Origin: an uncultured Clostridia bacterium | GTDB taxonomy: Bacteria > Bacillota > Clostridia > Christensenellales > Borkfalkiaceae | Assembly: GCA_947174175.1 (NCBI GenBank) | Contig: CAMWHW010000041.1 | Coordinates: forward strand, 1 to 7,887 | Direction of reading: 5' to 3' | Length of the DNA: 7,887 nucleotides | In this document: one piece after another, positions 1 to 6,284 of the stretch | Numbering within the stretch: the stretch's first letter is position 1 | Layout of the letters: every line of letters starts with the position of its first letter | The notes under the pieces: model-generated | Told to the model about the DNA's origin: nothing | Databases searched by the model: none | The model's input: only the letters and a program-made list of their open reading frames with translations | Position numbers and translations under genes: made by a program

Positions 1-468
1 GGCATATACGACAAGGTGTGCTAAAAAATATGCGACCTTCTTGAACCGACCAAAAAGATGAGCAAGTCGGCGGAAAACCCCAACGGTTCGATATTTATGA
101 CCGACGACAGGGACACCGTTATAAGAAAGTTCAAGCGCGCCGTTACCGACAGCGAAAACTGCATTAAATACGACCCCGAAAACAAGCCCGGCGTGAGCAA
201 CCTGCTTGCAATATACACGACATTTTCCGGTAAGAGTATGGACGAGGCGGAAAGGGAGTTCGCAGGTAAGGGCTACGGCGATTTCAAGCTTGCCGTGGGC
301 GAAGTGGTTGCCGATAAGCTTGCGCCCGTTCAGGCTGAGCAGAAGCGCATCTTAGACGACAAGGAGTACTTGCGGGGCGTTCTTGCGGAGGGCGCGGAAA
401 AGGCTTACAGAGTTGCGCGCAAAACGCTTTCCAAGGTCTACAAAAAGATAGGGTTCTTTCAGGCGTAA
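1..468 (+). CDS. trpS: Tryptophanyl-tRNA synthetase, C-terminal part (5' truncated by window edge; in-frame stop near edge)
   Basis: This class I synthetase charges tRNA-Trp with tryptophan in the cytoplasm. The class I signature LLEPTKKMSKS is encoded at about 37-69. It is followed by the family's AVTDSENCIKYDPENKPGVSNLL segment (family: AVTDS...YD...KPGVSNLL) and a helical C-terminus ending in KKIGFFQA. The Rossmann domain with the HIGH motif lies left of the window. Oddity: reading the same frame to the left gives IYDKVC, then a TAA at 22-24, then KICDLLEPT. The stop falls exactly where TrpRS normally has the Ala of its GAR/GAK motif, so homology continues in frame through it. The ATG at 58 is only the Met of KMSKS and is not a plausible start. 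The stop codon TAA overlaps the next gene's ATG by one base (TAATG). Identity as trpS is secure; whether it is intact is not. Confidence 0.9.
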
Positions 469-1349
469 TGTTCGGATATATCAACCCCGATAGTCCTTAC
501 TTATTCAAAAAGGACGAAACTTTATACAAGGCGATTTACTGCGGAATGTGCAAGTCGATAGGCGAGGGGTGCGGCAACTTTTCCAAGTCCGCGCTCACCT
601 ACGATATGGCGTTTATGTCGGCTCTTCTGCACAATATCGCCAACTGCGACGTAAAGATAGAAAAACGGCGCTGCGGTCTGCATTTAATCAAGCGCCGCTT
701 TATGGCTAAGCCCGACAATATTTCGGTGCTTTTAGGGTGCGTGAACACCGCACTCGCCTACTACAAGCTGCTTGACGACAAGACCGACGGCGACAGAAAG
801 GGCGCGTTTGCGTTTATGTATAAGCGCGGTTTTAAGCGCACGCTCAAACGCCATCCGCAGGTTGCGGAAATTATACAAAAGCATATGCGGGAGCAGCGAG
901 AGCTGGAAAAGGCGGGCTGCTCGATAATAGACCAGGCTTGCGAGCCGACGGCGTTTATGATTAAGGAGCTTTCGACCTACGCGCTGGGCGAATACGCAAC
1001 GCCCGCAACCGAAGCGCTGTGCTACGACATAGGCAAGTGGGTATACCTAGCCGACGCGCTGGACGACTACGACAAGGACGTCAAAAAGGGGCGTTACAAC
1101 GTTCTTTACAACGCGTTCGGGTGCTCAACCAAGGCGGAGGCGGTGCAGAAGTGCGGCGAGGAAATCGACTTCATTTTCAATACGCTGTTTGCCGATATGC
1201 GCATGCAGCTTGCGAATATAAAATTTTATTTTAATCACGACTTGACCGATAATATAATATTGAGGGGTATTCCGCTGAAAACCCGCCGGCTGGTGCACGG
1301 CAAATGCGGAGAAGGTAAGAAAAAGGATAATGAACAGACGCAATCTTGA
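468..1349 (+). CDS. DUF5685 family protein of unknown function
   Basis: A 293-residue, probably all-helical protein that I recognise as DUF5685 from its N-terminus MFGYINPDSPYLFKKDE, the YCGMCKSIG motif (Cys25 and Cys28), the ALTYDMAFM segment and the LADALDDYDKDVKKGRYN motif at about 194-211. The last motif is acidic (Asp196, 199, 200, 202, 204) and could bind metal. It looks loosely like the DDxxD motifs of isoprenoid-synthase-fold enzymes, but this is only a motif resemblance. There is no signal peptide or clear membrane helix, so it is probably cytoplasmic. The start overlaps the trpS stop by one base, and the 3' end overlaps the next gene by 20 bases, which suggests coupled translation. 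To my knowledge the family has no assigned biochemical function. Its neighbours suggest work with the J-like, TPR-Cys and membrane proteins downstream. Confidence 0.85.
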   Translation: MFGYINPDSPYLFKKDETLYKAIYCGMCKSIGEGCGNFSKSALTYDMAFMSALLHNIANCDVKIEKRRCGLHLIKRRFMAKPDNISVLLGCVNTALAYYKLLDDKTDGDRKGAFAFMYKRGFKRTLKRHPQVAEIIQKHMREQRELEKAGCSIIDQACEPTAFMIKELSTYALGEYATPATEALCYDIGKWVYLADALDDYDKDVKKGRYNVLYNAFGCSTKAEAVQKCGEEIDFIFNTLFADMRMQLANIKFYFNHDLTDNIILRGIPLKTRRLVHGKCGEGKKKDNEQTQS

Positions 1350-1959
1350 ACTTTTGGGACTAACCGAGGGGGCGACCGCAGAGCAGGTCGAGGAGGCTTA
1401 TTCCGCACTCCGCGCAAAGCTATTGGAGGACAGATTTTTAGAGGGCGAGGCGGGCAACGAAGCCGCTAAAATGCTGACTAAAATTCAGGTCGCTCACGAC
1501 GAGCTTCTTGCCGAATTCGCACAGCTTGAAAGCGGTTCGGGCGAAAGCGACGGTTCCGCCTTTGCAAGGGTGGAAGAGCTGATAAAAGCGGGCGACTTGC
1601 AGGAAGCCCAGCGCGCTCTGGACGACTTTAACGAGCGCGGCGCACAGTGGCACTATCTGCAATCGGTGGTGTTCTACCGCAAGAACTGGGTCAACGAAAG
1701 CAAGAAGCAGCTTGAAATCGCAATGCGGCTGGACGGCGAAAACGAAAAGTACAGGCAGGCGTACGTCAAGCTGAACGAAAAGATTGCCTACGACGCGTCC
1801 AAACCAGGCGCAAACGCCGAGGGCGACAGCGTGTATAAGGGGCAGGATATGAACTCCTATTCCGACAACCAGATGGGCGGCGGGTTCTGTTCCTACTGCG
1901 TGGAGTGCTGTGCATTAAACGCCTGCTTAAATTGCCTATGCAACGGGTGTTGTCATTAA
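1330..1959 (+). CDS. J-domain-like / TPR protein with nine-cysteine C-terminal tail
   Basis: A 209-residue three-part protein. Residues 3-62 look like a J domain (LELLGLTEGATAEQVEEAY...KIQVAHDELL). The Hsp70-activating HPD tripeptide is replaced by Leu32-Glu33-Asp34, so classical DnaJ co-chaperone activity is doubtful. Residues about 80-150 form a TPR-like pair of helices containing QWHYLQSVVFYRKNWVNES and KKQLEIAMRLD. A polar linker with GGG then leads to the tail, with Cys at 187, 190, 193, 194, 199, 202, 204, 207 and 208, which may bind metal, form disulfides or be modified. No signal peptide is seen. The TPR part is paralogous to the gene at 2525. The start overlaps the DUF5685 gene by 20 bases; a GGAGAAGG lies 14 bases upstream, rather far, so coupling probably helps. 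The stop is three bases before the next ATG. No function is known to me. Confidence 0.82.
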   Translation: MNRRNLELLGLTEGATAEQVEEAYSALRAKLLEDRFLEGEAGNEAAKMLTKIQVAHDELLAEFAQLESGSGESDGSAFARVEELIKAGDLQEAQRALDDFNERGAQWHYLQSVVFYRKNWVNESKKQLEIAMRLDGENEKYRQAYVKLNEKIAYDASKPGANAEGDSVYKGQDMNSYSDNQMGGGFCSYCVECCALNACLNCLCNGCCH

Positions 1960-1962
1960 GTT

Positions 1963-2520
1963 ATGCCTAAAAATAACCGTTCCAATTCATTCGAAATTGC
2001 GCTTTCGGGCGTGTCGTGCGCGGTGGCGGTGCTCTTTCTTGCACTCGGCATACTCAGCGGCTGGCTGCTTGCAACGGGCTATTTTATAGGAGTGGTGGCG
2101 CTTATGGTGCCGCTTGCAAAACAATTTTATAAGGGCGGTTTTCTCGCCTATGCGGGCACTTGCGTGCTCACGGTAATTATGGGTGCGGCGGCAAAGTTCT
2201 GGGACCTCGTGCCCTTTATTATGTTTTTCGGACTGCACCCCATCGTCAACGCGCTTATCGATAAAAGCAAGATTAACAAATGGATATTCCTGCCCGTCAA
2301 GGCGCTGTGGTTCGACGCTATGCTTATAGTCGGGTACTATCTTGTATTCGGCGGAGTTATGGGCGGCACGCTGTTCCCGGAAACGGTTTATCAAACTATC
2401 AACAAATATTTTTTCCTGCTGGTTTTCACCGTCGGCACCGCCGTCGGGATAATATACGACTTCCTGGTATCGCGCTGTCAGCTCGCGGTCAATGCGGTCG
2501 TTGCGCGCATCAGGAGATGA
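1963..2520 (+). CDS. Six-helix integral membrane protein, function unknown
   Basis: A 185-residue, strongly hydrophobic protein with about six predicted membrane segments near residues 11-32, 35-52, 58-78, 82-99, 112-133 and 148-170, and basic N- and C-termini (MPKNNR; ARIRR) that suggest both ends are cytoplasmic. Size and six-helix layout resemble small S components of ECF vitamin transporters, but I see no substrate-specific motif, so this is a weak analogy. The start ATG lies three bases after the stop of the cysteine-tailed J-like gene and has no clear ribosome site, so translation is probably coupled. Its position between two paralogous cysteine-tailed TPR proteins suggests that it anchors or partners them at the membrane. 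That role is inferred from gene order only. Confidence 0.8.
   Translation: MPKNNRSNSFEIALSGVSCAVAVLFLALGILSGWLLATGYFIGVVALMVPLAKQFYKGGFLAYAGTCVLTVIMGAAAKFWDLVPFIMFFGLHPIVNALIDKSKINKWIFLPVKALWFDAMLIVGYYLVFGGVMGGTLFPETVYQTINKYFFLLVFTVGTAVGIIYDFLVSRCQLAVNAVVARIRR
2512..2516 (+). promoter_or_regulatory. Ribosome binding site AGGAG that decides the start of the TPR-Cys gene
   Basis: AGGAG lies eight bases before the ATG at 2525 and overlaps the last codons of the membrane protein gene. It favours 2525 over the upstream in-frame ATG at 2492, which lies inside the membrane protein gene. Starting at 2492 would only add an 11-residue extension (MRSLRASGDEL) unlike the paralogous TPR region. Confidence 0.8.
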
Positions 2521-2524
2521 GCTT

Positions 2525-2875
2525 ATGAAAGAACTGTTAGACAAAGCGGAAACGCTGATTGCCGAAGGCAACGCGGCGGAAGCGCAGGTAATTCTCGATC
2601 AAATTGAGGGCAAGGACGCGCGCTGGCACTTTTTGCAGAGCAGAATTTTTTCCTTGAAGAAGTGGCAGAACGAAAGCAGAAAGCAGTTGGAAATCGCAAT
2701 AAAGCTAGACCCCGAAAATCAATTATATAAAGAGGAGCTTGAAAACATAAAGGAAGTTTCCAAACAAAAGCCCGTAAAAGAAAAAAAGGGCGCAGGCAAG
2801 TTTGAAGGGTTTGGCGAGGCTTGTTGTCTCAGCTGTTGCGACCTGTGTTGCGGCATCGGCGGCTCGCCGTTTTAA
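2525..2875 (+). CDS. Short TPR protein with CCxxCCxxCC tail
   Basis: A 116-residue protein. The first about 75 residues form a TPR-like helical hairpin (KAETLIAEGNAAEAQVILD; RWHFLQSRIFSLKKW; ESRKQLEIAIKLDPEN) that aligns without gaps with the TPR part of the J-like protein at 1330. By eye roughly 40-45 percent of about 64 aligned positions are identical, including W-H-x-L-Q-S, N-E-S and K-Q-L-E-I-A. A Lys-rich linker (KPVKEKKGAGK) leads to a tail with Cys at 100, 101, 104, 105, 108 and 109, then GIGGSPF. It lacks the J-like domain. It lies four bases after the membrane protein gene and 18 bases before rlmD. The cysteine pairs could bind a metal or cluster, be acylated, or form disulfides; nothing in the sequence chooses between these. 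Function unknown. Confidence 0.8.
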   Translation: MKELLDKAETLIAEGNAAEAQVILDQIEGKDARWHFLQSRIFSLKKWQNESRKQLEIAIKLDPENQLYKEELENIKEVSKQKPVKEKKGAGKFEGFGEACCLSCCDLCCGIGGSPF

Positions 2876-2893
2876 TATTTCAATTTAAGTAAG

Positions 2894-4294
2894 ATGGAAA
2901 AGAACAGAGAATACATAGGGGAAGTCCTCTCTCTCGGCAGCGAGGGGGAGGGCGTTATAAAGTGCGGGGACTGCACCGCGTTCGTGCCCTTTTGCCTGGT
3001 CGGCGAAAGGGTGTCCTTTAAGGCGCTTAAAGTTTCGGGCAAAGTCGCTTACGGCAAGCTTACCGAGGTGCACAGTCTTTCGCCCGACAGGGTAGAGCCC
3101 GTCTGTCCGCATTTCGAAAAGTGCGGCGGCTGTCAGTTGCAGCACGCGGCATATTCCGCACAGCTGGATTTTAAAAGACAGCTGGTGCAAAACTGCCTTA
3201 AAAAGATAGGCGGACTGGACGTCGATGTCAATCAGACGGTGTCCGGCGAAAAGCAGTACGGCTACCGCAACAAGCTTGCACTGCCCGTCGGGGTGGACGG
3301 AGATGGCAACACGGTCACGGGCTTTTTCGCGCCCCGCTCGCACCGCATAGTGCCCGTAAATTCCTGCGCGCTTCAAGCCGAATGGTCGGGCACGCTCATC
3401 TCCGCACTCACTTCTTTTATGAAGGAGGCAGGCTTGACGGGGTACGACGAAAGCACTTGTTCGGGCGATATCCGTCATCTGGTCGCGCGTGAGGTGGACG
3501 GCAGTCTGGTAGTTACCGTGGTTGCAACGTCGCGCATAAATCTTGAAAAATTCGCCGACGCGCTGGCAGACAATTTTAAAAGCTTTACGCTGTGGCTCAA
3601 CGTAAATAAGGCTAAAAACAACGTGATTTTCGGTAAAGAGTGGCATATATGCCGCGGCGAAGGCTATTTTACGGGCGAGGACGAGGGCATTAAGTTCAAG
3701 GCGGGCGCCAACACCTTTTTGCAGGTCAACGACGGCGTGCGCAAGCTTTTGTACCGCGCGGTTATCGACGCGATCAAGGATAAGGATACCATTGCGGTCG
3801 ATTTGTACAGCGGCGGCGGACTGCTCACCGCAATGCTCGCAAAGGCGTGCCGTTCGGCTTACGGCATTGAAATCGTGCCCGAAGCGGTTGCGTGCGCGGA
3901 CGAGCTTAAAGAGTTGAACGGACTGTCGGACAGAATGTTCAATTACTGCAGCGCGGTGGAGGACAAGATTGACGAGGTGTTTGCGCTGAGCGCGGGATAC
4001 AAGCGCGCTATCGTGTGCGACCCGCCGCGCAAGGGTATGGAGCGGTCGGTCATTAAAGCCGTGCTTGCAAGCGGCGCGGACAAGGTCGTACTCGTTTCCT
4101 GCAACCCCGCAACACTTGCGCGCGACCTGGGACTTCTGTGCGGCAGCTTAAAGGAGACGGACGGTCAGATAGTCAAAACCCCGTCCTATTCACCCGACAG
4201 TATAAGCGGTTTTTACCGCATATCATCCGTCACCCCGTTCGATATGTTTCCCCAGACCAAACACGTCGAGACTCTGGTGGTGCTTTCAAGATAA
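2894..4294 (+). CDS. rlmD: 23S rRNA (uracil-C5) methyltransferase, RlmD/RlmCD (TrmA) family
   Basis: A 466-residue SAM-dependent enzyme that methylates C5 of a uridine, by family most likely U1939 (and possibly U747) of 23S rRNA. An N-terminal TRAM RNA-binding domain (about 1-60) is followed by the 4Fe-4S ligand set Cys71, Cys77, Cys80 (CPHFEKCGGC) and Cys158. The Rossmann methyltransferase domain has SAM motif DLYSGGG at 303-309, DPPRKG at 376-381 and the catalytic nucleophile Cys403 in VSCNP. The C-terminus has the family's MFPQTKHVETLVVL. Length is normal and all key residues are present. The start has only a weak ribosome site and lies 18 bases after the TPR-Cys gene, so it probably shares its transcript. 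The exact target uridine cannot be told from sequence; dual-specificity RlmCD is possible because Firmicutes often have one enzyme for both sites. Confidence 0.93.
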   Translation: MEKNREYIGEVLSLGSEGEGVIKCGDCTAFVPFCLVGERVSFKALKVSGKVAYGKLTEVHSLSPDRVEPVCPHFEKCGGCQLQHAAYSAQLDFKRQLVQNCLKKIGGLDVDVNQTVSGEKQYGYRNKLALPVGVDGDGNTVTGFFAPRSHRIVPVNSCALQAEWSGTLISALTSFMKEAGLTGYDESTCSGDIRHLVAREVDGSLVVTVVATSRINLEKFADALADNFKSFTLWLNVNKAKNNVIFGKEWHICRGEGYFTGEDEGIKFKAGANTFLQVNDGVRKLLYRAVIDAIKDKDTIAVDLYSGGGLLTAMLAKACRSAYGIEIVPEAVACADELKELNGLSDRMFNYCSAVEDKIDEVFALSAGYKRAIVCDPPRKGMERSVIKAVLASGADKVVLVSCNPATLARDLGLLCGSLKETDGQIVKTPSYSPDSISGFYRISSVTPFDMFPQTKHVETLVVLSR

Positions 4295-4321
4295 AAATAA
4301 AAATTATAAAGGAGATATATT

Positions 4322-4663
4322 ATGCCTTTTATCGACAACAAACTGACCGTAAAACTTACGGAAGAAAAGAAGGAAAAAATCAAGCAGAAGCTTGGCAAGG
4401 CGGTTGCAATTCTTCACAAGGGCGAAACCTACCTGATGGTTGGTTTTCAGGAGGAATACGATCTGTATCTAGGCGGCAGGAAACTCGAAAAGGGTGCCTA
4501 CGTCGAAGTAAGCCTTTACGGCAGTGCGACGCCGGACGACTATTCCAAGATGACGGGAGAGATATGCCGTATTCTCTCGGAGGAAGCGGGCATTCCCGCC
4601 GAATGCGTTTACGTCACCTATCACGGCTTGAAAGACTGGGGCTGGAACGGTACCAACTTCTGA
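4322..4663 (+). CDS. MIF-like tautomerase family protein
   Basis: A 113-residue protein of the macrophage migration inhibitory factor branch of the tautomerase superfamily, which acts as a trimer and can tautomerise phenylpyruvate- or dopachrome-like substrates. Pro2, which becomes the N-terminal catalytic base after Met removal, is present (MPFIDNKLTVKL). A Lys near 33 (LHKGETYLMV) matches the active-site Lys32 region of MIF, and the end YVTYHGLKDWGWNGTNF matches the MIF ending INYYD...NVGWNNSTF. Length equals that of MIF (about 115). A strong ribosome site AAAGGAG (4308-4314) lies seven bases before the ATG, 27 bases after rlmD, so it may be the last gene of the + strand run. It has no signal peptide. 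The natural substrate is unknown. Confidence 0.88.
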   Translation: MPFIDNKLTVKLTEEKKEKIKQKLGKAVAILHKGETYLMVGFQEEYDLYLGGRKLEKGAYVEVSLYGSATPDDYSKMTGEICRILSEEAGIPAECVYVTYHGLKDWGWNGTNF

Positions 4664-4672
4664 CGCGCATAG

Positions 4673-4700
4673 TTTACGGCACGCCTTCGCCGTATATAAT
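4673..4700 (+). promoter_or_regulatory. Sigma-A-type promoter with a dyad in the spacer, for the 54-residue gene
   Basis: TTTACG (4673-4678) and a perfect TATAAT (4695-4700) are 16 bases apart and would start RNA near 4707, about 20 bases before the small gene's ATG. The spacer holds the inverted repeat TACGGC (4675-4680) / GCCGTA (4689-4694), which overlaps the -35 box and abuts the -10 box. It could be an operator. It has no T-run after it, so it is not a typical terminator for the MIF-like gene. Confidence 0.55.
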
Positions 4701-4725
4701 CCGCTAAATTGCCCACACTGTTTGT

Positions 4726-4890
4726 ATGGGTAAGAAGAACAGTAAAAAGATTATAAACGAAGTTTTTGAGGGCGGTGCAAGCGCCAACGAGTGTACGGGG
4801 GCGTTGCAGAAGATTTCGGTCGACCCCGAAGAGGTGGCGCGTTTCCACGCCGAATACGTCGGGGAAAAGAAAAGTAAAGTGGATAATTAA
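4726..4890 (+). CDS. Small 54-residue protein of unknown function
   Basis: An ORF of 54 codons starting MGKKNSKKIINEVFEGG and ending KKSKVDN. It has a basic N-terminus, an ANECTGALQ segment with a single Cys (Cys23), an acidic SVDPEEVARFHAEYV stretch and a charged tail. There is no membrane segment or signal peptide. The NECTG segment recalls short, uncharacterised Clostridia proteins with an ECTG motif, but I cannot name a family. Support comes from its own candidate promoter upstream, a strong terminator nine bases after its stop, and codon use like the neighbours. The ribosome site is poor. A - strand frame covering the same bases (4621-4911) runs across the terminator and has no support. 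Confidence 0.55.
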   Translation: MGKKNSKKIINEVFEGGASANECTGALQKISVDPEEVARFHAEYVGEKKSKVDN

Positions 4891-4898
4891 ATAAAAAT

Positions 4899-4938
4899 AA
4901 CGGGACGGCAAAACTTTGCCGTCCCGTTTAATTTTTTA
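4899..4938. terminator. Strong two-way rho-independent terminator
   Basis: A perfect inverted repeat pairs 4899-4912 with 4915-4928, giving a stem of about 12-13 pairs containing CGGGACGGC/GCCGTCCCG and a very small loop. It is followed on the + strand by a T-rich tract (TTTAATTTTTT). On the - strand it is followed by TTATTTTTAT. It lies between converging genes and should end both the small + strand gene and the - strand membrane protein pair. Confidence 0.92.
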
Positions 4939-4942
4939 TATA

Positions 4943-5560
4943 TCATTTCAGCACACCGTGCTTTACGTAAAAGCTCTTCTCTCTTTCCCTGACGGGGGTG
5001 CCGCCCTCCACGACGGGGTATACCTTAGCCTTTCCGTGAACGTTGTTGACAAGCTTTGCGCTTTCAACTTCGCCCCTCTTTGCGGCAAGGTAGTAATAGT
5101 CGTAAACGTAGTCCTTAATACATTTGGCGATATATCCGCACACGCCCGTATACGCCGTTACGGGGGAGAGGTCAAACTTCGCGTATTCGCCGTTTCCTTC
5201 GCGCATCAATACCAGGTTGTCGCCCGCAATCGAAAGTTCAAGATTTGCAATGCGCCCGCCCTGCAAAAAGGTTTTGCCCTCGAAGCCTTGCGCAACGTAG
5301 CGGTGCATAGTCTCGCGGTAGCCCTTGCGCACTTTAAATTCCCATACCAGAATGAATATAAGATACGCCGGAATGAGCGCCAGCAGAATGTAGAACAGAA
5401 TTACCGCCCAGTCGGTATAGCCGCGCATAATGACGGAAATCCAGATGGCAATTGCCACGCACGCCACGGTAACCACGCACATAACCACGTTGGTGATAAA
5501 CGAAACTCTTTGCAGCTTTTTGAAGGTCGACTGCATTTCGGGTGCGGATAAGTCAATCAT
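4943..5560 (-). CDS. Two-helix membrane protein with cytoplasmic C-terminal domain (paralog 2)
   Basis: A 205-residue protein starting MIDLSAPEMQST, with two predicted membrane helices (about 19-45 and 51-73) joined by a short loop. The loop and basic flanks (KKLQR before; KVRKGYRE after) place both ends in the cytoplasm. The rest is a soluble alpha/beta domain with LVLMREGNGEYAKFDLSPV, a Tyr-rich helix (DYVYDYYYLAAKRG) and the ending FYVKHGVLK. It is related to the gene just upstream: same layout, a shared REG..GE strand, a YYL helix and a YF[IV]K[RH]G[LV] end. The overall plan recalls YcxB-like proteins (two helices plus a PH-like domain), but this is weak. A good ribosome site (AGAGGA) precedes the ATG, and the gene overlaps its upstream neighbour by eight bases. 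It ends just before the two-way terminator. Function unknown. Confidence 0.8.
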   Translation of the reverse strand: MIDLSAPEMQSTFKKLQRVSFITNVVMCVVTVACVAIAIWISVIMRGYTDWAVILFYILLALIPAYLIFILVWEFKVRKGYRETMHRYVAQGFEGKTFLQGGRIANLELSIAGDNLVLMREGNGEYAKFDLSPVTAYTGVCGYIAKCIKDYVYDYYYLAAKRGEVESAKLVNNVHGKAKVYPVVEGGTPVREREKSFYVKHGVLK

Positions 5561-6227
5561 TTATAAGTCCTCTTTTGATAAAGTAATTACTGCCCGAAAA
5601 AACGGGTTTGCCGTCTGCAACCAGAATTATTTCGCGCGGTGCGCCGCCCGTATCGTCGGTGACCGCCGCTTTATCCACGCCAAGCTTTTGCGCGTTTACA
5701 AGGTAGTAAGCCTGCAAAAACCGCAACAGCTTTTCGCCCGTGGAGGAGTAGATCGACGGCGCGGCTTTGAGCGCGGACAAATCGAACGATATTTCCGCTC
5801 CGCCCCCGGCAACCGAATTGCCGTCCTTGAAGGAGGAAGGGGAAATGATAATTTCGCCCGTGTAGCCTTCGCGCGAAAGGGTGAGCGTATCGCCCGTATA
5901 GTTGACGGTAAAGCGGATATTGCTTCCCTTTAAAATATCCTCTTTGGCGTAAAACGCTTCGGCAATCGTTTGGCAAACCGTGTGGTTAAGCTCCCTGGCG
6001 GGTTTGGCGCCGAAAAAGATTAAAAAGAAAACGAACGACAGCAACGCCAGCAAATAGACGCACAGAAATGCAATATACAGTTCCCAGTTGCGTTCGGCGT
6101 ATCTGGAACAAGCCGCCAGAATTACGGCGCATACTATAAGCGCTGCACAGGAAGCTACGTCTATGCACCTGTATATTGCGCGCCGCGCCAACGCGGCGGC
6201 TGTTTTGTCGCCGTCGAACTTAATCAT
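5553..6227 (-). CDS. Two-helix membrane protein with cytoplasmic C-terminal domain (paralog 1)
   Basis: A 224-residue protein starting MIKFDGDKTAAAL, with membrane helices at about 22-41 and 50-72 followed by a soluble domain (TLTLSREGYTGEIIISPSSF; LLRFLQAYYLVNAQKLG) and the ending NYFIKRGLIND. I chose the ATG at 6227, not the TTG at 6248: the shorter form matches the MI-start of its paralog, and the 6248 start would lie upstream of the -10 box that appears to drive the gene. The first gene of a two-gene unit, it overlaps the next by eight bases (ATGATTGA). It has no ribosome site at a normal distance, only AGG directly before ATG, consistent with a leaderless message. It is probably a membrane protein acting with its paralog, perhaps as a complex. 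Function unknown. Confidence 0.8.
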   Translation of the reverse strand: MIKFDGDKTAAALARRAIYRCIDVASCAALIVCAVILAACSRYAERNWELYIAFLCVYLLALLSFVFFLIFFGAKPARELNHTVCQTIAEAFYAKEDILKGSNIRFTVNYTGDTLTLSREGYTGEIIISPSSFKDGNSVAGGGAEISFDLSALKAAPSIYSSTGEKLLRFLQAYYLVNAQKLGVDKAAVTDDTGGAPREIILVADGKPVFSGSNYFIKRGLIND

Positions 6228-6236
6228 CCTATTTGT

Positions 6237-6266
6237 ATAATAAACCAAGCGGGGCGTTTAAGTCAA
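6237..6266 (-). promoter_or_regulatory. Sigma-A-type promoter giving a nearly leaderless mRNA
   Basis: On the - strand, TTGACT (6266-6261) and TATTAT (6242-6237) are 18 bases apart, five of six matches each. The expected RNA start is near 6230, only three or four bases before the ATG at 6227. It lies just after the terminator of the upstream 31-codon unit, so the membrane gene pair has its own transcript. Confidence 0.65.
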
Positions 6267-6284
6267 GTTAATTGCGGGCGGGCA

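Noticed and set aside
1987..2571. Long - strand ORF of 194 codons over the membrane protein gene
   Set aside because: Its protein is rich in His and Arg, typical of antisense shadows of hydrophobic genes. The + strand gene has clear membrane helices and operon spacing.
2885..3646. Long - strand ORF of 253 codons over rlmD
   Set aside because: The + strand frame encodes an unmistakable rRNA methyltransferase with all motifs.
4621..4911. Possible - strand ORF of 96 codons over the 54-codon gene
   Set aside because: It begins inside the two-way terminator and runs into the MIF-like gene. It is better explained as the shadow of the + strand gene.
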